Source: Cyprinodon diabolis (taxonomy: Eukaryota; Chordata; Actinopteri; Cyprinodontiformes; Cyprinodontidae). Taken from it: 64,000 nt of DNA. The stretch covers positions 34,900,317 through 34,964,316 of the forward strand of contig CM060082.1 in the NCBI GenBank assembly GCA_030533445.1. Direction: 5' to 3'. Positions within the stretch are counted from its first letter, which is position 1; the number at the start of each line of letters is the position of its first letter. Below, in pieces: positions 48,565-59,111 of this stretch. A program made the position numbers and the translations under genes. The notes under the pieces were generated by a model. The model did no database searches and had not been told where the DNA came from. It saw only the letters and a program-made list of their open reading frames with translations.

Positions 48565-49110
48565 TGTCATGGTTTTGGTTTTGTTTAAGTTTTATTGAGT
48601 TTTCATTGGTCTTTTTTCATTCTTGTGTTCTAGGTATTTTGGATTGTATTTGAGTTCTTTGGTATTTCCTGTTTGCGCTATTGTGTCACCCCTTGCTCAC
48701 ACTGGCTCCGGTGCGGTTACCGAGCCGACGGAGACCGCAACTCCCGCACACCCCCTCTCACACCGCCCTTTTGACTACGGTGCGGTGCGGCTCTGCGGCT
48801 CCGGCAACAGGTCCGGAGAATTAACAAAAGTTCACTTGAGTTCGCGTAACTTCACGCGATAACACGGCCTAAATAAGGATATTTGCGAGAGCTTGTTGCG
48901 GAGGGCTCCGGCACGCCGCAAGGATAGCTTTCTTGCGGAATTTTCTGCAGCGCCGGAGTTTTACCTATCTCCCTTCTTGCCTCTGTTCACACCTGCTCCC
49001 AATCTGCTAATTAGCCTGATCTTTGTTTCTCTCTTCCATATAATCTCCTCCCATTCAGTCACTCTTGGCAGGTTTATTGTCATTTCTTTGCCCCCTTGTT
49101 TTGATTCTTT
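48565..49110 (+). mobile_element. LTR, 3' truncated and interrupted by CpG-rich insert
   Basis: It starts TGTCATGGTTTTGGTTTTG and follows the LTR order of 50600-51010 up to about 48690. It resumes at about 48966 with TCTGTTCACACCTGCTCCCA and runs to about 49105. The right end (CCTGACA) is absent; unrelated transposon-like sequence follows. The insert at 48690-48965 is described separately. Confidence 0.7.
48690..48965. other. CpG-rich insert of unknown origin in LTR
   Basis: About 276 bp rich in CpG (CTCCGGTGCGG, CGCACACCCC, GGCTCCGGCACGCCGCAAGG) inside an AT-rich LTR. Comparison with the LTR at 50.6 kb shows that it is extra sequence. The ends show a short imperfect inverted similarity (CTCCGGTGCGG near 48710, CAGCGCCGGAG near 48958), but no duplication flanks it. 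An open frame reads through part of it without a recognisable domain. It could be a short DNA element or captured promoter DNA. Confidence 0.5.
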
Positions 49111-49580
49111 TATTTTTTACACTACGACTTGGAATTATCGGTATGCATAGATTAAAACCATAACCGTTACGTACAATGTGTTAGTAAAGATACTTAAGCG
49201 GATTCGATAAGCATCTCCCTGATCTTATTGGCCGATTTATGGAACTGTCACCGTATCCTGAACCTTTATCACGCGTTTTACTTTATATCGGCACCACCCA
49301 GATAAGGTTGCTTACGGGCCAATTGTTGTGTCGCAACACTAGTGTATCTCAAATTACTCAGTATTATCATTTTTATATAATTTTCAAGCTTTTGTCCAAC
49401 AGCATTTTTTTTTTACCTTAAAATTACTTTAACTTTAATACTTTTAGTAGTTTTGAAAATAGTAATTTTATACTTCTACTTGAGTAAAAAGTTTGAGCTA
49501 CTACTTTAACTTCTACTAAAGTAATTCTGACGTATTTACTTTTACTTGAGTAATGATGATGATTACTTCTGACACCTCTA
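49111..49580. mobile_element. Degraded hAT-type remnants
   Basis: The right end reads TACTTCTGACACCTCTA, the reverse complement of a TAGAGGTGTC hAT end, and is preceded by many TACTTGAGTA words as in the hAT at 42.0 kb. Further left, GTCGCAACACTAG near 49332 looks like the end of another hAT-type element. No matching left end or duplication could be found, so the block is probably composite. Confidence 0.45.
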
Positions 49581-50594
49581 GCTGGCCGAACTGTGATCTA
49601 GATTTTTTGCCGATAAGATAAATTTTGCGATGATATCAGTAGGCCGGGCTGAAAATATAGGGTTCATTTACCTGCGTAGGGCTTACAGGAGAGAGGAGAA
49701 TCTAGAATCTACAAAAGATATACCATAATAAAATTAAGATTTTTTTATTAGAGGAAAAAAAAAGCTTTTTTGGAAAATTTGGGTAGAGAATGGACCATTA
49801 GGACACTGTGAACTTACACTAAGAGGGTAATGAAATGTGTCCTACCTATGTGAAATAATAAATCCTTGAACATATTTAAGTGATTTATTCAGCTGGACCA
49901 ATCAAAAAAACTGATACAAAATACTCCATGCATACTTAGTGTTCAGAACGTCACGACTAGTTAACAGTCAGAATGGATGCTTGCAGTGAAGCATAAAAAA
50001 GGCAAATCTTACAAAGATATCCCTGTCCTTGAAAAGAACTACTATACTGATAGAATCCAACACGTTCTGTTTGACATGCACATGGCCTGATCGTACGTAC
50101 AGATAGAAATCATAATCAACCCCAAGCTATAAGTTTTGATCCATCTATACTGGTACTTTCGATTTTGAGGTGATAAGCAAATTCAAGATTTTTAAAGAGG
50201 ATCTAAATATACCCTCTTTGACTACTTCTGTGGCTTTGAGACACCTAAAAAGTCACAGAAATATTTCCCTTTCATGAGCTAACACAAAATAATGGAAATG
50301 AAAATGGGCAAACATACTTGTGAGTCTTTTTGTCAATGCCCAGTAGTAAAGTATCAAACACATCAAACTCTACCTGAACTGGACCCGTCTGATAACACTG
50401 TGTGTCAACACATTGCATGAAATAAATTCTGAGGATAAACTTTAGACAGTGAAGACACGGAAGACGTCAAAATCCGAGTTTGGTTAAAAAAGATTACCAG
50501 AAGTGCTGAGCATCTTGCAATGCACTATTAAAACCCCCATTTGTAAAATGTCAAGTAAGTGACATAAAGTGGCTTCCTTTATTATAAACATACC
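49581..50594. other. No gene recognised
   Basis: AT-rich sequence. The first about 100 bp (GCCGATAAGATAAATTTTGC) may be TE debris. Confidence 0.4.
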
Positions 50595-50599
50595 AATAT

Positions 50600-51010
50600 T
50601 GTCATGGTTTTGGTTCTGTTAAGTTTTCTCTTTGAGTTTTCATTGGTTTTACTTCCATTTTTTTTATTCTAGTTGTTTATGGTTGTATTTGAGTTATTTT
50701 TTTCTTGTTCTGTTGCCCTATTGTGTCAGTCTCCTTGTTCTGTCCACACCTGCTCCCAATCTGCTGATTAACCTGATCTTTGTTCTGTCTCCTATTTATA
50801 CCCCTCCTCTTCAATTACTGTTTGCTGGTTCCTCGTCGTTTCTTGATCCTCATGTGTGTTTCCCTGACGTTTTCTAGTTTTTGGTTTTCTGTATGTTGTT
50901 ATTTTTGGATTTCGCCTCAGTTGCCACCATTCGAATTATTAAATCTGCAAGAAACCACTTCAGCTTCCGTATCTACGTTTGGGTCCATCAAACCTCCACT
51001 CAACCTGACA
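50600..51010 (+). mobile_element. Intact solo LTR, TSD AATAT
   Basis: The 411-bp element begins TGTCATGGTTTTGG and ends CAACCTGACA. It is flanked by identical AATAT duplications (50595-50599 and 51011-51015). The U3 is T-rich, a TATTTATA box lies near 50800, and ATTAAA near 50938 may serve as poly(A) signal. The end block CACTTCAGCTTCCGTATCTA is shared with the copy at 41.9 kb. It is the best reference copy of this family here and lacks any internal coding region. Confidence 0.88.
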
Positions 51011-51015
51011 AATAT

Positions 51016-52744
51016 ATAATCAATGTCATAAACTAATTGGCCTGAAAAGGAGAGCGTTAATCATAGAAACAGCCAAGCCGTCATTGTAACTATGGACTAG
51101 AGGTGAAATGATCCATTTATTTAGCCTTGGTTGTGATACACCGTTCTTGTTTGAAGTTGATGAGGCTGATATTAATGAAGTCAATTAAATTTACGTAATA
51201 TCACTCAAATGCATATACAGAATTCTCCATAAAGCGAAATCACAAAACAATACTTCAGAAAGGACTTCAATTCTTAAATGAAGACCGGGGTTTACTCGCC
51301 CACTTTGTCCTATCTGTGCTTTTTTCACTCTGTAGTGTCCATGCAGTATGTCACCAGTGGCCATTTGGACTTAGCTTAAGCACCAGATGGGTTTCAGATT
51401 GAAAGGAGAAATTATACATTTAGAGATGTGAGGAAAAAAAACAACAGCTGAATGTTTTCACCCATCTGTTTATGTTAAGCTTGATACATGAGTAACAGTC
51501 TTATATTTAAAAATCCTCTTCTCTGCAAACATATTAAGAATGCATGCCATAAAAAGCAACACCTCAAGAATAGATATATTAATATGGCAAGTTAAATACA
51601 TTTACTCATAGGAAAATTTGATCAATACTAAACAGTTTAAGTAAAAAAAATATGAAATCTTAAAAACCTTGAAAATGTCCTCCTAAAGCTTTATCCCATG
51701 TTAAAAAGATAAGAGCCCTTTAATCTTGCATGTCTGGATTCTTCCATATAGGTATTATTCTGTACAAAATCATTAAATACCTACTTATTTTGAAATCTTC
51801 CCAACAGGCAATCAATGATTTATTGATATCTCATTGCTTTTAGCTTTAGCTCATGGTTTAATGTCAATCAAGAGTTTATCTGATTGACTGTTGTTCACAT
51901 CAATTCTGTCATATAATTTTAATATTTACTATTTTAATAATAATGGTTTTAGCTTTCTTTTGTAAAGTTTTTAAACTTTAGCGTGATGAAAAATGTATTA
52001 CTTTTTCATATTCTACCATTTGATACTTGGAGCTAAGACAGAGATTTAACTGCAGAATAGAGAATATAATGTCTGTTTAGGGGGGAGTATTGTTTTGATT
52101 GCAGACGTTATTTGCATTGGTGAGAAAAAAAGAGTTCTTGAGGATATCTTGTATTTTTTTTTTATTACTTTGCTTTGATTTGCCTTTTCCTACCTTCCTG
52201 AGAATGCAAGGAAAACTATCTACCCTCTCCTACAAAAATGTGTTAAACTATTATTCTTTTCCAGGTCTTTTTTGCCATCATGGCCACTATCAGGTGGTCA
52301 CTTGAATTTGTGCCTCTCATATCTTATACTTTCTTAATAAAGTTGCAGGTTTAACTGAAGGCTCTCCTAGAGTGAGAGTAATGGACGAGCAAAAAGAACA
52401 AAGATACTACGGATCACATAACATGAGAGTCAAACATCATACAGATAATCTTTTCATGTATTACTTTATTGTATTAGCTGACAACTTAATCTGAGTGGTC
52501 TTCTGTACTAGGCTAAAATTACCTACCACTGCAGGTATTGTTTCTGTCTGAATTGAAAATAGAGAAAGAAATTATTTCAAAAAAATTGGTTATCACTACA
52601 TTTGAAATGTAAAAGGCAGTTTTTAACATGCCAAAAATACCACTTCTCTATTTTTAGTCTATATTCAAGCAGCTTATTTTATTGGGTCATATTTTCTAGT
52701 TTCTAGAATTGATTTCTTTCATCATTGCAAAAATTAGAAATATC
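51016..52744. other. No gene recognised
   Basis: AT-rich unique-looking sequence with short open frames only. Confidence 0.45.
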
Positions 52745-53852
52745 CTGTCCAGGGATGATACGTGGAAACTAGTCCGTGCATTTGTTGCTTCAAGGCTGGA
52801 CTATTGTAATTCTTTACTGTCAAGAAGTCCACAAACTGATGATAATTTAAAATGAGAGATCATATCTCCACTATCCTAGCTTCTCTTCATTGGCTCTCTG
52901 TTAAATCGAGAAAATAATTTAAAATCCTCCTCCACCATATTAAGCCTTAAATGGCCAAACTCCATCTGATATCAGAGATCTGATTGTCCCTAACAGAGCA
53001 CTTCGCTCTCAATCGGCAGGTTTACTAGTGGTTTCTAGAATTTCTAAAAGTAGAATGGGAGGCAGATCTTTTAGTTATCAGGCTCCTCTCCTGTGGAATC
53101 AACTACCAGTTTTAGTCCGTGAAGCAGACACCCTGTCTACTTTTAAGACTAGGCTTAAAACTTTCCTTTTTAATAAAGCTTCTAGTTAGAGAGGCTCAGG
53201 TTATCCTGAACTATCTCTATAGTTATGCTGCTATAGGCTTAGACTTATGGAGGACAAAGTGACCCCAATTTCATCATTAGGCTTCATTCTATCTCTATTC
53301 TCCTACTCTGCAGAATCTGTTAGTTCAATCTCTAACTTTATGCTCTCTCTGCTTTTTCTCATAGTAGCCTCGTCTGTTCCTGTTTGGCTGTAACACCAGC
53401 TGTGCTGCTGCCATCAATACCTTTATTAATAGATGTTGGAGATCGGCCGTTTTCAAGTTTCTCTGAATGTGACTGGCTGGATGTGCTCTCTTTACCCTCT
53501 GACATGGGAGTTGGCTTGGAGCCCATCTGCCTGGCTGTTTGTTTCCTGGATGGGGCATCTTTTTACAGCTGCTTTTTGTATCTCTGCTTCTGTCTCCTTG
53601 AACCCCAGTCAGCCTCAGCAGATGGCTGCTCACACTGAGTCTGTTTCTGCTGAAGGTTTCTTCCTGTTAAAAGGGTGTTTTTCCTCTCCACTGTTGCTAC
53701 AAACATGCTTAGTGTGAGGGATTGCCATTGAGTCAAAAAGTCGATGCAAACAGCTGGTTTTGCTTAGATAGACAACTTTGAAACAATTTGACTGTAAGAT
53801 CTGGTTGAATTTTAAAGTGCATTGAGATGACGTGTTTTTATTTGGCACTATA

Positions 53853-55459
53853 CAGTGGGGTAAAAAAGTATTTAGTCAGCCACCAATAGTGCAAGTTCTC
53901 CCACTTAAAAAGATGAGAGAGGCCGGTAATTTTCATCATAGATATACCTCAACTATGAGAGACAAAATGAGAAAAAAAAAAATCCAGAAAATCACATTGT
54001 CTGATTTTTAAAGAATTTATTTGCAAAATATGGTGGAAAATAAGTATTTGGTCAGTTACAAACAAGCAAGATTTCTGGCTCTCACAGACCTGTAACTTCT
54101 TCTGTAAGAGGCTCCTCTGTCCTCCACTTGTTACCTTCATTAATGGCACCTGTTTGAACCCGTTATCAGTATAAAAGACACCTGTCCACAACCTCAAACA
54201 GTCACACTCTAAACTCCACCATGGCCAAAACTAGAGAGCTGTCAAAGGACACCCGAAACAAAATTATAGACCTGCACCAGGCTGGGAAGTCTGAATCTGC
54301 AATAGGTAAACAGCTTGGTGTGAAGAAATCAACTGTGGGATCAATTATTAGAAAATGGAAAACATACAAGACCACTGATAATCTTCCTCGATCTGGGGCT
54401 CCACGCAAGATCTCACCCCGTGGGGTCAAAATGATCACAAGAACGGCGAGTAAAAATCCCAGAACCACACGGTGGGACATAGTGAATGACCTGCAGAGAG
54501 CTGGGACCAAAGTAACAAATGCTACCATCAGTAACACACTACGCAGCCAGGGACTCAAATCCTGCTGTGCCAGACGTGTCCCCCTGCTTAAGCCAGTACA
54601 TGTCAAGGCCCGTCTCAAGTTTGCTAAAGAGCATTTGGATGATCCAGACGATGACTGGGAGAATATCATATGGTCAGATGAAACCAAAATAGAACTTTTT
54701 GGTAAAAACTCTACTCGTCGTGTTTGGAGGAGAGAGAATGCTGAGTTGCATCCAAAGAACACCATACCTACAGTGAAGCATGGGGGTGGAAACATCATGC
54801 TTTGGGGCTGTTTTTCTGCTAAGGGACCAGGACGACTGATCCGTGTGAAGGAAAGAATGAATGGGGCTATGTATCGTCAAATTTTGAGTGAAAACCTCCT
54901 TCCATCAGCAAGGGCATTGAAGATGAAAGGTGGCTGGGTCTTTCAGCATGACAATGATCCCAAACACACCGCCCGGGTAACGAAGGAGTGGCTTTGTAAG
55001 AAGCATTTCAAGGTCCTGGAGTGGCCTAGCTAGTCTCCAGATCTCAACCCCATAGAAAATCTTTGGAGGGAGTTGAAAGTCCGTGTTGCCCAGCGACAGC
55101 CCCAGAACATCACTGCTCTAGAGGAGATCTGCATGGAGGAATGGGCCAAAATACCAGCAACAGTGTGTGAAAACCTTGTGAAGACTTACAGAAAACGTTA
55201 GATCTCTGTCATTGCCAACAAAGGGTATATAACAAAGTATTGAGATGAACTTTTGTTATTGACCAAATACTTATTTTCCACCATATTTTGCAAATAAATT
55301 CTTTAAAAATCAGACAATGTGATTTTCTGGATTTATTTTTCTCATTTTGTCTCTCATAGTTGAGGTATATCTATGATGAAAATTACCGGCCTCTCTCATC
55401 TTTTTAAGTGGGAGAACTTGCGCTATTGGTGGCTGACTAAATACTTTTTTGCCCCACTG
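53853..55459 (+). mobile_element. Tc1-like transposon with ~200-bp TIRs
   Basis: The 1607-bp element has ends CAGTGGGGTAAAAAAGT and its near-exact inverse, and is flanked by TA (53851-53852 and 55460-55461). The inverted repeats span about 53853-54054 and 55260-55459. By eye they differ at only a few positions, plus a small indel in the A-run near 53980. It carries one transposase gene disrupted by two stop codons. It sits in the TA of a LINE tail (CACTATA...), so it is younger than that LINE. Similar Tc1-like elements are known from many fishes; the exact family was not checked. Confidence 0.93.
54221..55243 (+). pseudogene. Tc1-like transposase with two nonsense codons
   Basis: The frame starts at ATG 54221 ([10 protein letters not shown]) and would end at TGA 55241-55243, 340 codons, the normal family length with no frameshift. 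It is interrupted by TAG at 55031-55033 (codon 271) and TAG at 55199-55201 (codon 327). N-terminal HTH about 7-47, a GAPR version of the AT-hook motif at 59-62, D153 in WSDETK and D244 in FQHDNDP are intact. The third catalytic residue, E279 in NPIENLW, lies after the first stop, so the 270-residue product cannot be catalytic. The stops are single-base changes in an otherwise well-preserved copy. Confidence 0.92.
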
Positions 55460-55495
55460 TATAAATAAACTGAATTGAATTTAATTGAATTTAGC

Positions 55496-57291
55496 TTTAT
55501 GTTTACCATGTAAATGATTGTGAGACACCAACCGTTTTCTGTGAACTAATAAGTGCTTGCAAATTACTACAATGGATAGCTATAACAGAGTTTAAGAACC
55601 ATACTGTATGCCATTTCCCAACTCAGTGTCACTTCACATCATATAACCTTAATTTAAGGAGATAGCATACTGCTTTATCATGCGCCAAGGTTGTCTTTGG
55701 AAACAGATAACATTATGAAGCTATACTCAAGTCTCTTCAGTGGATATGTCCTCTTGTTCACCCTCTGTGCATCTAAATAGACAGCTATCTCTCATTGTCT
55801 CATGAAGGTAGCATTCTTTTATATCAAATAAGGTTTTGAGTAAAACCTAGTTAGCTCAATTAACCTTAGGCACAAGTGTTTCTAAATGAATGCACAAGTA
55901 AGAATATGTAACCAAAATTGTTATTGGTGCTGTCTTAACAAGAGATAATCTTCAAAATGAGCAACTGATCATGATTTACTAAATGTTTGGATAAGATCTG
56001 ATGTGATTGGATGTTTGACATCTTTCTTTTGGCGTACCTGATATAAATGAAGGTAAAGAGACGAAAAAATAGGAGAGGAAGATTAAATGGTGAGGACAGG
56101 TCATATCCTCTCATCAGAATTATGTTGGATATAAGTCAAAGGCAAGACGAGGCTGTTGCCAGGACCAGTGTCAGGCTCCGTGATCCAACCCTCCCAATTA
56201 GATTTACAACTAGCTTGTCCTTGACAAGCCAGCCTTGAGGCACACAGAAGGTGGCTTCAAGCTGAGTCTAAATATGCTGCTGCTACAACAAACGGTAGAT
56301 TCAGTAAGAGATATTCTGAAAGACAGCTCCAGTGGCACAACAGGCTAACTTGTCTGAGCTGACCTCCCTCTGAGACACATCACAGCATTTCCTACCGGAA
56401 ACTGCCATGCTGGTTGGATCAACATTTATCCATCACTTTTTCTTGTTGGTGTGCAATGTTCTAGGTGAAAATACACAGTAAGGCAAGGCTTGAAAAACAG
56501 AGGAAGAGGATGAAACTTTGGCAGCCTCCTGCAGAGTGTCAGGGTTATATAACACCCATCATCTACCAAATGTATATAATTTGTCAAAATTTTATAGAGT
56601 TTAGACATGAACCTCCTCCCCCACGCAATCATACCAGCTTGATTTTTATGCCTTAGTCATCTCTTAACTCCATAAAATCTTCATGTCCTCACATAACTGG
56701 CAATGCTAGACAAGCAAAACTGTATTACATTTTTATTGACGGCGATGATTAGGTGATTTTCCTGTCTTCTAGCCACTTTCATGGTGTCTGCCTGCAGCAC
56801 AAACAATAAGGTGATCATGTCTTTATTTCTTCTCTCTATGTATTAAAATCAGGTTTATTGTTATAGCTCTTGTAGGTGAATTGACACTGTAAAAGTATGT
56901 CCAATAATGATGCCAAAGCGTGAATGACATTAGCAGGAGAGTGCTGCTGGGAAAAAAATGAAGTCAGATGGTTTTCCTGAGGGGTTTTAGAATAAATAAG
57001 TAGAACCAACCTGTTCTGAAAAGAAAATCTGTACAAGTCTTTAAGCAAAGGTTAATTAAATTGTAGACACTAAATTGAAACATACAAAAATTACAACAGG
57101 TCACCACTTTGGACGTTCTGATGTGCAATCTAAGACTGACGTAGGAAATGTATGAAAATACCTGGCCACCTAACAGCTATCCAAACAAACCATACAAAGA
57201 CAACTTTTCATTGACTAGTGTTCATTATTTTACAGTGCAACTATACAGACTTTAAGTTGACAAAGTCTGACAAACTAATAAATACCGCTGC
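55496..57291. other. No gene recognised
   Basis: AT-rich DNA with short open frames. Nothing with a recognisable domain, RNA gene or repeat end. Confidence 0.45.
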
Positions 57292-58252
<961 letters not shown>

Positions 58253-58268
58253 TATATATATATATATA
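58253..58268. repeat. Short (TA)n at the LINE 5' junction
   Basis: Eight TA units directly next to the truncated end of the R4/Dong-type element, matching the longer array on its other side. Confidence 0.85.
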
Positions 58269-58442
58269 CGAAAGCTATTTTTAGTGAATATATACAAATT
58301 TAAGGTATTTATTATTTTGAGACAGAGTCGTTGCCCTATATTTTAAAAGACCATATAGATGAACAACTATGCTAGTTGTTATAACTTAAAGAAGCCCAAC
58401 ATAAGGTGAGTTGAATTATCTAAATAAACTCAACATGCTCTG

Positions 58443-59106
58443 GTGGACCAGCAGGAGTCTCCGTGTCACCCTCATGATTTGGCATGTCAGCACAAAGGTC
58501 TAAATGTAATTATCTTGGCGCTGATGAATGGCTGGCTTGTTCATTCCAATCACCTGTCTAGCTCCACCCAGTTTTGCATCACCATTCATCTATGTCACCT
58601 GCTCCAGTTTCTATTTAACCTGTCCTCTAACCAGTCATCAGCGCTAGATTATTCTCAAGCCAGTGGTTACCTTTGAGTTTCTGATTACCTGATCATGACC
58701 TGGTGTGATTCTCAACCAGACAGGAACACTGCCTCTTCCTGTCTCATCTGTTTGACCTCTAATTGGACTCCTGCTGGATTCTGCCTGTTTAATGAACTCG
58801 GAGCTCCTTCCTGTCATCAACCTGGATTTCCGTCTGGGACCTCTTTGGACTCCTGATCTCCTGGTTCTGAATCCTGAGCACGTCCTCTACACCGGCTTTG
58901 ACTTCACCCTCTGGATTATCCTGCCTTCCTTAATCTGCTCTGATCTGATCTCCTGTTTGTTCTCCGTTCCTCTGGGACTATGGCGTCTGGGACTATCTAG
59001 TCGACGCATGCTGCTTCTTGTTTGATAGCTGATACCTCGTTCTCTGGGCACAGACTGAATTATTAAACCAGGTTAGTGACTCACACGTCAGATGACGTCA
59101 TACACA
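58443..59106 (+). mobile_element. Possible solo LTR, flanked by CTCTG
   Basis: A pyrimidine-rich, less AT-rich block with LTR-like parts: a TTCTATTTAACCTG TATA-like region near 58610 and ATTATTAAACCAGG near 59060. The same 5-mer CTCTG stands at 58438-58442 and 59107-59111. The ends (GTGGACC...ACACA) are not a perfect TG...CA pair, so the classification is tentative. The open frames in it (58443-58676, 58792-59025) have no recognisable domain. Confidence 0.45.
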
Positions 59107-59111
59107 CTCTG

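Larger units (their letters stand above)
52745..55495 (+). mobile_element. L2-type LINE 3' part carrying a Tc1 insertion
   Basis: Damaged ORF end from 52745: ASRLDYCNSLLS near 52790, LHWLSVKSRK near 52890, SYQAPLLWNQLP near 53080 and RLKTFLFNKAS ending at a stop at about 53189. The 3'UTR follows with TGTCTCCTTGAACCCCAGTC and TTTCTTCCTGTTAAAAGGG, and the tail TTTGGCACTATA is cut at 53852 by the Tc1-like element. It resumes at 55460 with TATAAATAAACTGAATTG. The LWNxLP...FKxxLKTFLF pattern is typical of L2-type LINE C-termini. Stops and an apparent deletion near 52850 make it non-coding. Confidence 0.85.

Noticed and set aside
54202..54798. 198-codon open frame on the minus strand inside the second Tc1 element
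   Set aside because: Antisense shadow of the transposase pseudogene.
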